Positions 1 through 9,061 of a stretch of 64,000 nucleotides of DNA are shown here, piece by piece. Position 1 is the stretch's first letter. Each line of letters starts with the position of its first letter. The stretch is from assembly GCF_014529535.1 (NCBI RefSeq), contig NW_023503474.1:124001-188000 (forward strand). The letters are read 5' to 3'. The stretch comes from Bradysia coprophila (taxonomy: Eukaryota > Arthropoda > Insecta > Diptera > Sciaridae). The notes beneath the pieces were generated by a model. It saw nothing but the letters and a program-made list of their open reading frames with translations, was not told the DNA's origin and searched no databases. A program made the position numbers and the translations under genes.

Positions 1-752
1 AAAACTTTGGCTAAAATTGACCAGAACAAAATGGTTAGGCTGCTGATTTCCGATTACTAACAAACTAATGAAGTACAAGCCATGCCATATTGGTGCGTCA
101 TCGGCTTCTGTCAAAGCAAATCATGACTGTCATCGTGAGATGCATAATTTGAGTGAGTCGGTTTTATCATATCATCACGTCAAGCTGTGATGGCGGGAAA
201 AATTTAAAATGGATGGGGTGAAGGACCCATACCTTGTGTTGATGTTCATTGCTAGCCAATACAATCCTTTTACCGATAGTCTCAAAATTCTAATTGTACA
301 ATCCTGTGAATCAACTAACATATTATGCATGAGAGGATAGGTAGGACGTGTAAAGAGAACATCTATAATCAACTTCACCCTCTAAAAGTATTTCTGCTAC
401 AGCGAATTCGAGTGAAGTTGACCTTTTATAGTTGGGCCAACTTACTTATGAAGTGATCTATTCCTATTAGAAAATACTTTTAAATAGTACAAGCCTAGAA
501 TGAAACTAAAATGCAACCCAATACAATACAGAGCTACAATTTAGAAAAACTCAAATCCTGATCATCAATCTTCAAGAGACTGTACTTTCGAAAGCTACCT
601 CACTTTAGTTTCCTTAAATTGTAAATGAATTCATTCGTTTGAGTTTTTTTTTAACGTGGATGGCATTTCTTGACGAGGCATTTCATATATTTTGCATAGG
701 CTTGGGATTTCAAAACGTTTCAGTGAACTTTACTATTAAGCAGTAATTTTAC
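1..752. other. Gene-free AT-rich stretch with one dispersed tag
   Basis: No supportable coding region. It holds a short tag at 95-117 (GCGTCATCGGCTTCTGTCA followed by AAGC). The tag recurs at 2915-2936 in the same orientation and at 3525-3543 inverted, with a weaker match near 26701. This looks like the end of a small dispersed repeat. Confidence 0.4.
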
Positions 753-836
753 GTAATATTACCGGGTAATATTACACGGTAATATTACGGGCCCATCTCT
801 GCCTCGGTGCACCACGTTTCACCTCGGTGCACCACG
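753..836. repeat. Short palindromic tandem repeats
   Basis: The perfect 10-bp palindrome GTAATATTAC occurs three times at a 13-bp period (753-762, 766-775, 779-788). It is followed by two copies of CCTCGGTGCACCACG (802-816 and 822-836). Both sets are read directly from the sequence. Function is unknown; they may be terminal structure of an unrecognised element. Confidence 0.75.
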
Positions 837-1018
837 CGATGAATCAGTGGACCGAACCCGCTAGGGACGGATCAGAGAAAAAGTTCTTCGAAGGCGCCCC
901 AAGATACGGTGTGGCAGACTTCTTTACTTTAAACACAGTGGTACCTCGGCCTCCGATTGGTCAGAGGGCCACACCTCCGAGGATTTCTTTCAAAAACAAC
1001 ACAGCCGTCGAACAGTAA
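827..1018 (+). other. Small open frame of unknown status
   Basis: An open frame of 63 codons starts inside the second CCTCGG repeat and ends just before an ACA|GTAAGT sequence that would serve as a 5' splice site. The predicted peptide matches no family I recognise. It lies directly upstream of a dead LINE fragment, so it may be retroelement-derived. Treat as unsupported. Confidence 0.15.
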
Positions 1019-1170
1019 GTAGCCGTCCACGCCAAAGACAAAAAATTGTTTACTCATAAGTCTTGCTTCATCTAAGTAAAACGAAACTTAAATTACGTAT
1101 TTGAAATATAGAATATAGAATATATCGGCAATAAACAAAAGTCGTAGACGTGATGGAATTGATAGCATAA

Positions 1171-1387
1171 CTGAAGTGGAATTATGCAGGATACATTGCG
1201 AGAATGACAGCCGACCGTTGGACCAAAACCACAATGAATTGGAGACCACCAATGACACAACCAATATGCAGGCCACGAGAAAGATGGACGAACTCCGATC
1301 AAGCTAATGGTGGAGACAAACTGGCAGTGAATGGCAATGGATCGTTCAGAATGGAAAACAAAAGAGGGGGCCTACATTCAGCAGTGA
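1171..1387 (+). pseudogene. Degenerate non-LTR retrotransposon ORF2 C-terminus
   Basis: Reading from 1171 gives LKWNYAGYIARM, then DRWTKTTMNWRPP and CRPRERW. After a frameshift the frame from 1334 gives AMDRSEWKTKEGAYIQQ and a stop at 1385-1387. This is the familiar C-terminal signature of insect endonuclease-reverse transcriptase LINE proteins (a LKWAGHIARM-like block, RWT..WRP, GRP..RW, then DR..W....AYIQQ). The frame is broken between the RERW block and the AMDRSEW block and no reverse transcriptase core is present, so this is a 5'-truncated dead copy. The clade assignment (RTE- or Jockey-like) is uncertain. Confidence 0.7.
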
Positions 1388-2097
1388 ATATCAGCGGGAT
1401 AATTAAGAAGAAAACGAAGAAGAACTTATTCGCAAATCATGTTCAGAGGCCTTAGAAGGAAAATCTATCAAAATCTATCGACATAAAAAGGCATTATCAT
1501 AGTTAGTATGTGAAAAATATTCTCAATCTAAATCAGGACTTTGAATATGAATTTTGTAGGTCTTACCAAAGAGATGATTTTATATAAGTTTGAACTCGCA
1601 AAGTGACGTTAGGTGTGAGTTAATTGTGTCCATTATTAAATAAAATTAAATTAATATCATCAGTACAGCCCGGCCGAAGGCCGGGAATCAGTGCTAGTCG
1701 TAAATATAACAGTGTAGTGGCTATGAAACTGTAATACTAGGCCCCACCTTTTGGACGGGTCAGGTCCCTTGACTGACAATTTTTTCAATATATTTTTAAT
1801 CAATTTCATTTTATTTTCCGTTGTTAAACTTCCGAAACATCACAAATATCTGATATGAAAACCTTCGCTTGAGTCCAAATTCTTTGGAAAGGTACTTTTT
1901 CTGTTGTCTATTTTCTTGTAAATTTACGGCCAGATTTTTAATCAACAATAAATCATAGATAGACAAGGACTCATGTGAATTACGACCCTCGCTCCGCTCT
2001 GCCCGCAAACTTCACACTCGTTGGAGTTTTAAAATGAAAATGGTTTTTCATAAAATTTTATAAATATTTTATGTCATGGCGTGAAATCTGCTGCTTT
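1388..2097. other. Gene-free stretch with a dispersed repeat tag
   Basis: No gene is seen. A GC-rich palindromic patch (CCCGGCCGAAGGCCGGG) lies near 1668-1684. The stretch 1736-1775 is, in reverse complement, a copy of the repeat at 22874-22913 (CAGTCAAGGGA...GGTGGG.CCTAGT). The CAGTCAAGGGA core recurs near 2757-2767 and, inverted, near 21147-21157. Confidence 0.4.
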
Positions 2098-2445
2098 TAT
2101 CCGTGATAGCTGACTATCACCGTTATAGAAAACTATCATGCGTGATAGCTGACTTTCACGTGACTAACTCTGACTATAGGCAACTATCACCGTGATAGCT
2201 GACTATCACCTGACTATCACTGACTATAGTCCAATGAACGTCAACACAAGGTATGGTCGAATGTCAAACTTTGTATGGAGCGGAGGACACAGCGATTTCA
2301 TATAAACAAACTCATCTCTCATGAGAGGTGAGTTTGTTTATCTGAAATCGCCATGTCCTCCGGTTTGTATGAACAGACCATACCTGGTTTGTACATTCAT
2401 TGCTATAGCCAACTATCACCGTGATAGCTGACTATCATCATGTGT
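2098..2445. repeat. GTGATAGCTGACTATCAC palindrome cluster around a foldback
   Basis: Several copies and near-copies of the palindromic 18-mer GTGATAGCTGACTATCAC lie at about 2103-2228 and again at about 2419-2436. Between them is an inverted repeat at 2250-2384. It begins GGTATGGTC, ends GACCATACC, and is centred on CTCATGAGAG. The arrangement looks like a foldback element inserted in a palindromic microrepeat array. Confidence 0.7.
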
Positions 2446-3326
2446 GATAAATGGATATAACTAACCGACAAAATCAAATCTTTTTCGGTTGATCGAATTT
2501 CCAACAGTGGAAAATACTGTTTTTCTGTAATAACTTCCAGTTCCTTAATCCCACATAGTCCATCTTCGAACTTAACCTCAGGAATTCAATTTTGCGTCGA
2601 TTAAAAAAATTAAATTAGTAATTGGTTGATAACATTACTCAAGTTATCGTGTTTACAAGCAAAATATTGGAACAACCAATTCCGTTTTTCATAACATATC
2701 ATACAACCTTTCATACAAACATTTTAGGGTATTTTCCTGCATAAGACCCTGACTTACAGTCAAGGGAATTATTCGGAATTTGTTGAATAGAGACAAGTTT
2801 TGTGTACAGTACACGTTTTCAGTTGAGGTTATGACGAAATTTTTAAAATGTCAATGTCAGAACTGTCATTTCGAAACAAAAATTTTGAATAAATATGGCT
2901 TGGCTCTGGAATCCGCGTCATCGGCGTCTGTCAAAGTGTAGTGCGTTTCATCCATAATCTGTGGAGGAGTTACTGCGGTTTATTTGACTCAGAATCGACA
3001 GTTTTTTCTCCGATTGCATATTTTGGTATTATCGAATTGCTTACAGCGCAGGAAGTTTTGTTTGATTTTGTATCAAAACTTTTTTCCGTTCGACTATACA
3101 AACTAAAGCTGATTTAATGACGATACGATATCAATCCATCGTCCATACATTTTCGCTCGATGAAGCAACCCTGGTTTAAAATGTTAGTTATGCAATCCAA
3201 ATGCGCCTCGACCAGAGATTTTGTTATAGTATGCTGTGAGATGAAATGAATGGTTCGATCTAAGACCTAGTTCATTGAAATGGCAGTCTGTGAAAGTCTC
3301 TATGAATAAGAGTCACTTTCTAACTG
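2446..3326. other. Gene-free stretch
   Basis: No coding region supported. It contains the dispersed tag at 2915-2936 and a copy of the CAGTCAAGGGA core near 2757-2767. Otherwise AT-rich sequence with nothing recognised. Confidence 0.35.
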
Positions 3327-3405
3327 CGACAATTATGCTGCGTTTCCCATTGTTTAGCCAGTGGTTTAATATCGAATTACAATGGAAAACGCAGCATAAT
3401 TGTCG
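3327..3405. repeat. Small foldback (79 bp)
   Basis: The left arm beginning CGACAATTATGCTGCGTTT pairs with the right arm ending GCAGCATAATTGTCG. The arms are about 27 bp around a short loop. Typical of a small inverted-repeat element. Confidence 0.75.
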
Positions 3406-3677
3406 ATCCCATCAACACAAAATTGCTCGTATACTTTCGGCCTAAAGCCAACCAAAATGTCAACGACTAAGCAAATTAAATCGACGATTGCGTTCACATA
3501 TTGTGCATGAAAAACAAACTGATCTGACAGAAGCCGATGACGCACGAATATTATGCCTTCATACGTCCATTTGCATTGGTTTTGTCAGCAATTGTACAGT
3601 TGTCTACCAGCCATATTGTTGTCATCAATTTAATCCAATATTTACCATTCTTTGATTTACAATTATTCGAAGTTGTC

Positions 3678-5246
3678 ATGGACTTGGACGCGCGCAGATG
3701 TGGTTACATTCGTCCATTGATTTGTAAGTAATCGGATAGCAGTTACGTAACCATTTAACCAACTTTTTACCATTATTCATTGACGATTAGACGAAATTTT
3801 CGTGGACGAGTCCCAAGAGGTTGACAACGCTGGCGGTGCATTGTCAGCCTTAGACAACCCAGAAGAGGTTTGGTTTTTTTGTAGTTCACCGTTACGATGC
3901 TAGAACAAATAAAATTCGTATTTTAGACGGACGCCATAACACCGATCGAGATGACGAATTCCACCGGAACGCGTCTTACCGACTTGAATGAGTATTGTCT
4001 TCTCCAAATATTTTCATGCAAATCTCTAACTCCGCTCGATATGTGCTCTCTAGCAGAGACTTGTAAACTATTCAAACAAATGACCCGGCGCTCGTTCCCA
4101 AAGGAGTTCCAAATTACAACTGCACAGACTTTGGAAGGCAGATACATTTGCAGACGGATTAAACATTCAAGATGTTATCGTATGCGAGATGTCAAAAGAA
4201 TTTTAAAGAATTTCGGATCCTTTCTCGTTGCCCTTGAGGTGGGCAAGACGAATGAAGTTATTGTTGATTTGGTAGCAAAGTACAGCGGCGATGTGACGTT
4301 AAAGCGACTCGAAATTAGCAAAATGTGTGATTTTGAAGGCCTCAGAATGCAACTGAAACCGATCTTTCAACGGTTGATGGGACTTTCTGTCATTGACTGT
4401 GATCTAAATGTTATATCCCCAGATTTCCATTGTGATTCTTTGATTGAATTGGAAATCGTTGGATCGACTGGTTGCAATGTAATTATCAAGAACACCTACC
4501 CAAAATTGGAACGATTCACATTTCGTTGTAATTCAACACTGGATCCAAACAGCGACGACAACACTGACTCCATAATAGAGTTAATCGGTCGCCATAGACA
4601 TCTTAGAACTCTCCATTTGTTTGGATCGTCGATGTACTGCAGCAGCGGCCTCATCAGTGCAATCGGCATCAATTGTCCAGAATTGGAGGCATTAACTTTG
4701 CAAAGCTTGAACAGACCCAGGTCTTCATTTGATGTTCCAAATCTACCGAGTCTGCCAAAGTTAACGAAACTTGACCTTGACGTTAGCTTAGAAAATTACG
4801 ATCACATCATTGCACTTTTGCAAGCATCAACGTTATTGGAAGCAGTGAAACTACATTTTGAGACTGAAGTTCCCACTCAAATTTTTGATCGTCTATCGCA
4901 ACAGCAGCATTTACGTAACTTACAATTGGTTCGTTACAATTTTGATCTCATTCCATGGAAAATGCTATGTCAAGTACGAAAACTTTCACTCGACAAAATT
5001 CATGCAATCGACCTGTTAAGCATTATAAGACAACTGACAAATTTGGAAAAATTGGAATTGGATTGTTGGATTCTGAATTTGAGGAATACTATGTATGTGC
5101 TAAGCGAAGAAGATTTTATTCAAATTGTCAAAATTTGTGATCAGAGATCAAATGTGCTGACACTGAAGTGTAGATGTAATTTTGAGACACTGGCTTGTAC
5201 ATGCAGTTTCAATATAAAATGTGAAGATCAAAAAGTTAGAATATAA
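3678..5246 (+). CDS. F-box/LRR protein, gene A
   Basis: Predicted F-box protein with C-terminal leucine-rich repeats, expected to act as the substrate-recognition subunit of an SCF ubiquitin ligase; the substrate is unknown. The main exon (3927-5246) is open throughout. Two upstream exons join in frame: 3678-3723 (donor TTT|GTAAGT) and 3791-3867 (acceptor GATTAG, donor GAG|GTTTGG, a weaker site), with the third acceptor TTTTAG at 3926. The model is 480 residues. The F-box is at about residues 58-100 (LNEYCLLQIFS followed by LAETCKLFKQM). Irregular LRRs follow, with LxxLxLxxL-type spacing such as LEALTLQSL and LTKLDLDV. The F-box-to-LRR order fits FBXL proteins. Gene B shares the architecture, including the conserved DAITPIEMTN stretch at the start of the main exon. 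Starting at the methionine at 3951 would also give a complete F-box protein; the 5' exons are inference from splice signals and preserved phase. Confidence 0.8.
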
Positions 5247-5265
5247 AAAAAAAGTAATTGTGATC

Positions 5266-5374
5266 ATTGACCTCAGCCTCGCCTCGGATCAACAATATTC
5301 GCAATTAAACTCGATTTTCAAATTCGTATCCCTAGTTATGTAATACTATTTTCCGAGGCGTAGCCGAGGTCAAT
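5266..5374. repeat. Foldback just 3' of gene A
   Basis: ATTGACCTCAGCCTCGCCTC (from 5266) pairs imperfectly with the sequence ending GAGGTCAAT at 5374. It begins 20 bp after the stop codon, so it may lie in the 3' UTR and fold in the transcript. Confidence 0.7.
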
Positions 5375-5780
5375 AAACATAAGAAAACGAGACTTCATTT
5401 TCATTCCACGTTTTGTAATGGATTTTACATGCTGAGGGCGTCGAAAAGTACGGTTTTCGATGCATGTGGCATGTAAATATATATTACGTCATGCATGAAA
5501 AAATTGTGACAGATGACAGATTTTGTCAACATTTAGCATACGCACTTACATCACGAAAGAAATTAAAGAAATTTGATTAAAATTTGATTTTGTTTAAACT
5601 GAACTAATGAAATCTGATAATTTTTATGGTATTGAGTTCATTGGGTCTACTTGCTACGAACTGTAAGATTCATATGCAAAATAGATACTGTTCTCAAATC
5701 TGTGAACGATAAGTGAAACTTTTATTGGCTTTTTCGTGAAAAACAATTTGGTTTCTTTCCGGTGATAGATGCCTTTTTCC
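5375..5780. other. Gene-free stretch
   Basis: AT-rich intergenic sequence between the gene A foldback and the next MITE. No coding region or repeat recognised. Confidence 0.35.
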
Positions 5781-6012
5781 AAGGTTCTGAAAGACACACC
5801 AATTTTGACAATTAGATGCTTTTTATTGAACAGATTCATTACAGCTTGTTTGAAATGTCAACTTGATAAAAACTAATTTTTTTCTTCAAGTTAACATTTC
5901 AAACAATCTGTAATGAGTCTGTTCAACAAAAAGCATCTAATTGTCAAAATTGGTGTGTCACCGCCTTCGTGATCAACTCAGAGTTGTCTTAACGTGTTCT
6001 CTCAGAACCTTG
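5781..6012. mobile_element. MITE family M1, copy 1
   Basis: Near-perfect inverted repeat: GACACACCAATTTTGACAAT from 5793 pairs with the complementary arm ending at 5959. The outer sequences carry AAGGTTCTGAAAG (5781 on) and TCTCAGAACCTT (to 6011). The same modules (GGTTCTGAAAGAACAGG, GAGTTGATCAC, ACTCATTACAG, AATCTGTAATGAG) recur at 21713-21860, 28356-28586, 37584-37735, 41170-41285 and 62155-62455. No transposase is seen, so the family is non-autonomous. Confidence 0.75.
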
Positions 6013-6373
6013 GCCTTTTTCGACACATGAGTGTATTGTCACACACGGCCTTCGAGGGACAATCTACACGTCAAGTGCCTAAAAAAGTATCTATCCGTCC
6101 CTGGCATAATACTAGTTTCTGCAAAAGTGAACTTTTTCATGCGTGATTTGGGTGGCGATCGAAGGGTCTTTTTTCTTCGGTTTTCTATGTTTTACTTTTC
6201 ATCACTAGTTGTGAAATGGATTTTCATATATGCTGTTCGTCACTAGTGGTGAAATGGATTTACTTTTTAACCACTCCTCCTGAACATCTGAACAATTAAC
6301 CGTAAATAAAACTTCTGCCCTGACCAAATTTCGAACCACCGACACCAAAATCGAATGCTTATCGAGCAACACC
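6013..6373. repeat. Mixed repeat block, partner of 33430-33510
   Basis: The module GGTGAAATGGATTTTCATAT (from about 6213) and the sequence up to TTATCGAGCAACACC are shared with 33430-33505, with extra material in this copy. The 6020-6095 part carries short inverted modules (TTGTCACACACGG / GGACAATCTACACG) reminiscent of 34078-34145. Nothing coding. Confidence 0.5.
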
Positions 6374-6515
6374 CAGTGCCGGACTGGCTCAAAAAAGCCC
6401 TTCGGCCGTTGTATGGAGAAATTTTTCAAAAAGCCCATCGGCGTCATTTATCCATACAAAAATCAAAAGGCCCTTCGGGAATCGCCCGAACACCCATAGG
6501 GCCAGTCCGGCACTG
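6374..6515. mobile_element. 142-bp hAT-type MITE with 8-bp target duplication
   Basis: Terminal inverted repeats CAGTGCCGGACTGGC (6374-6388) and its complement ending CCGGCACTG (6515). The element is flanked on both sides by the 8-bp direct repeat GCAACACC (6366-6373 and 6516-6523). The related block at 33498-33505 shows a single GCAACACC with no insertion, i.e. the empty site. CA-starting termini with an 8-bp duplication are typical of hAT transposons. No transposase, so non-autonomous. Confidence 0.9.
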
Positions 6516-6529
6516 GCAACACCTCTAAC

Positions 6530-6713
6530 TATAGGTTTCTTCCAAGGCCGTTCAAAATGTCAATCGTCATCCACAGAGAAGGCAACACAACCTCACTTTG
6601 AAGTTTCAACGAACAAATTTTTTTCAAGTTGCGGTTATGTTTGCTTCTGTGGATGCTCTCGTTCGTTTTCGGCTTGTCAAAATTCGTTTTTACCGTACGA
6701 TGGAAGAAACCTA
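6530..6713. mobile_element. TIR element inserted beside the hAT MITE
   Basis: TATAGGTTTCTTCCA at the left end mirrors TGGAAGAAACCTAT at the right. Comparison with 33506-33520, where CTAAC runs into TTCGGCTATTGAG, shows that about 180 bp is extra here. A TA target duplication is possible but not clean. Short open frames inside are not convincing. Confidence 0.65.
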
Positions 6714-7420
6714 TTCGGCTATTGAGATATATAATCGCAGTGAACCAATTTTTGAAGCGTACATAAATGCAGTCTACTTGATCGTAAATACAATATTTCG
6801 TTGATACAGTAGAATGTATGTTTTGCATTTCAAAAGTTCATTTTTTGCAGCTGGTTGCAGAAAACGTTGTATGCAACACATTGCGAAAAGTGGTAGTTTT
6901 TGTCACAGGAAGTGGTTAACGCATGCAAAAATGCTTTTTATAGCAAATGAGAGTTTTTCGGCACGAGTCGGAGGCCTGGAATCGAATCCGCTAAAGCCAT
7001 GCAGCAAGTTGGGAAGAACGGTTTGCTTAAAATGAGCGACGATGTTGCGATGATATTTTAACAAAATACATTGACGAGAACCAGATAGTTGAAGATTGGC
7101 TCTAAAAAAGCGAGAGGTTTCACGGGTTCTGAAATTTATTTATTTTTTTAAATTGTGTCCAAGTTCTTAAATTTGTGCAAGGTACACCTACAGCGTAGCC
7201 TTCCTTTAAAATATTGTACTGCGTTCAATTTTACTTTCATCGCAACTGAGCACTTCACCCATTACTCGTTTATCATTCTTAAACCTAATAATGTCTCTTG
7301 GTTGGACCAAGGCTAAAGACTTTGGGGAGGTCACGCAGATCGCCATTTTATTAGATTACTAAAAATTCACCACATCATCACAGCGACAGAATCATCACAG
7401 GAGGTGCATTTTTGCAAAAT
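6714..7420. repeat. Repeat block continuing the 33.5-kb homology, then gene-free
   Basis: The sequence 6714-6745 and 6832-6910 (CAGCTGGTTGCAGAAAACG, then GTGGTAGTTTTTGTCACA) matches 33515-33630 in order, with about 90 bp extra in this copy. From 6911 on I see nothing coding. A module at 7316-7350 (CTTTGGGGAGGTCACGCAGAT) recurs near 41602. Confidence 0.5.
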
Positions 7421-7836
7421 ATATAAACACTGAAGGTAATGCAAATCCACAGTTGCATACGGATCCAAACTTTCAGGTGAAATTTAGCTCCTTCATGTTG
7501 CACACTATTGAATTCGTTTGCGGCAAGTTGCATTTAGTGGTGAATTTCGAACGATTTAGCGGCGTTATGTGGCAAAATCAGAGAGGTGCTAATATGACGA
7601 CTGGGTCGTTTCGACGGATAGAGGGAATATGTCGAATGACAGTTGGGTTTTTGAGAGAGAGTTCAATACTTCTTCGCTCAACCAATTTCAAAATCATTCA
7701 ACATATTCCCTCTATCCGTCGAAACGACCCAGTCGTCATATTAGCATCTCTCTGGGCAAAATGAATTCACCTGAAAGTTTGGATCCATAATTTCTCTGAT
7801 CCGTTGAGAGTCTGCATTACCTTCAGTGTTTATATA
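7421..7836. mobile_element. Foldback element family F1, large copy
   Basis: The arms start ATATAAACACTGAAGGTAAT and end with the complement CTTCAGTGTTTATAT. The inner arms contain GACGACTGGGTCGTTTCGAC and its complement. The 103-codon open frame inside simply follows the palindrome and is not a gene. Related copies: 27612-27768 shares the TGAAGGTAAYGC end, and 19153-19376 shares the inner ATGCTAAKATGACG...TGGGACG.. arms. Confidence 0.75.
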
Positions 7837-7947
7837 CTTTGAATTTTTGTACAATTGTATCAAATCCGCCATTTTATCATCTGTGGTGTCTATCTGTATC
7901 TAAATCTTCCTTCAAAATGGTTGACTGCGATTTACTTGTGTTTCATC
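7837..7947. other. Spacer between foldbacks
   Basis: Short unique-looking sequence between two foldback elements. No feature recognised. Confidence 0.3.
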
Positions 7948-8373
7948 AAAGGCTCTATACCAGGCAAAAGTTGACCGATTTTTAAACGTTGGATTCCTTC
8001 CTTACATCCGCCGTTTATACAATGACAACAAATGAATGAGGGTGATATGGATTTTTATTGTGCGCGAAATTTTTGAAAACGCAAATGATTTTTGTGGAAT
8101 TTTTTTTATTTTTATTTTTTTTAAAGGTATTTCAGGTTTTAGGTATTTAGGGTGATCAAATATATATCACTCTAAATACCTAAAACCTGAAATATCTTAA
8201 AAAAAATAAAAATAAAAAAAATTCCACAAAAATCATTTGCGTTTTCAAAAATTTCGCGCACAATAACAATCCATATCACTCTCATTCATTTGTTGTCATT
8301 GTATAAACGGAGGATGTAAGGAACGAATCCGACGTTTAAAAATCGGTCAACTTTTGCCCGGTATAGAGCCTTT
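7948..8373. repeat. Long near-perfect hairpin (about 208-bp arms)
   Basis: The left arm (7948-8156) and right arm (8166-8373) are complementary almost throughout, around a loop of about 9 bases. The arms begin AAAGGCTCTATACC and end GGTATAGAGCCTTT. Transcription of either strand would give a long double-stranded RNA. No coding potential. It is either a recent foldback transposon or a hairpin RNA locus. Confidence 0.85.
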
Positions 8374-8420
8374 GGTTTCATAAAATATAGATCATTGTCA
8401 ATGTCGTTTGAGATGTCAAA

Positions 8421-8514
8421 TGAGCTGTCATTTTCACAAAGCTAACCACAATATTAGAAAAATTTATATGGAGCTGTCATTGTTTGTGGTTAGCTTTGTG
8501 AAATTGACAACTCA
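8421..8514. repeat. Small foldback
   Basis: TGAGCTGTCATTTTCACAAA and the following AGCTAACCACA pair with TGTGGTTAGCTTTGTGAAAT and the following TGACAACTCA. Arms of about 32 bp. Confidence 0.75.
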
Positions 8515-8773
8515 CATGACACTATTTTGAGAGAAAAACCGGGTTTTGACACTGATCTATTGTGCCTGTCAAATTGTTTTCTGTGCAAAATATTGTTTTT
8601 AATGGAACGCCGCGATGATGTTTGTATCGAACTCTATACATCTACCTTGTATTAAAAGTTTTATATGAGGAGGTTATGCCGATCACCGTTATCGCAAAAA
8701 AAATCCACTGAACTTTGACGTAATTTTCATACAAAATTATAGCGCAATGTCAATTCAGTTGAAATTTTGTACT

Positions 8774-8876
8774 GTTCTTGCTTCGGCAGAACATATACTA
8801 AAATTGAAACGATACAGAGAAGATTAGCATGGCCCTTGCGCAAGGATGACACGCAAAATCGTGAAGCGTTCCACAT
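8774..8876 (+). ncRNA. U6: U6 snRNA copy, probably a poly(A)-tailed retrocopy
   Basis: Full-length match to spliceosomal U6 RNA from the 5' stem (GTTCTTGCTTCGGCAGAAC) to the 3' end (GAAGCGTTCCACAT). The ACAGAGA box is at 8814-8820 and the AGC triad at 8826-8828. U6 pairs with U4 and U2 and forms the catalytic core of the spliceosome. Against the animal U6 sequence as I know it there are two substitutions (TTGAAACG for TTGGAACG, CCCTTGCGC for CCCCTGCGC). The 3' end runs into nine A residues (8877-8885) instead of the T-run that ends a Pol III gene. I see no TATA box at the expected distance and no snRNA promoter element I can name. This favours a LINE-mobilised retrocopy over a working gene. 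Confidence 0.85.
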
Positions 8877-8926
8877 AAAAAAAAACAGTTTACTATAGGC
8901 GCTAAGACTCTTACGGCTAGTACAAT

Positions 8927-9061
8927 AGTACCACTCTTTTAGTTCCACTTTTGTTCTTAAATGGGAAAAAGTGAAACTATGGTGACGCTGCATATATGCG
9001 GCGTGAAGATAGTTCCACTTTTATCTTTTACGAACAAAAATGGAACTGAAAGAGTGGTACT
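8927..9061. repeat. Foldback 3' of the U6 copy
   Basis: AGTACCACTCTTTTAGTTCC pairs with GGAACTGAAAGAGTGGTACT. The inner arms carry ACTTTTGTTC and GAACAAAAATG. Arms of about 30 bp. Confidence 0.75.

Noticed and set aside
753-788. Integrated circular-DNA-virus origin
   Set aside because: The TAATATTAC nonamer is present, but there is no stem-loop of the expected form and no Rep-like coding sequence nearby.
3537-3677. Start of F-box gene A at the ATG at 3537
   Set aside because: The first codons overlap a dispersed repeat tag (3525-3543), and the added residues are hydrophobic with no counterpart in genes B or C. The ATG at 3678 is preferred.
7453-7764. 103-codon plus-strand open frame
   Set aside because: It runs through a long inverted repeat and its codons mirror the palindrome; no family signature.
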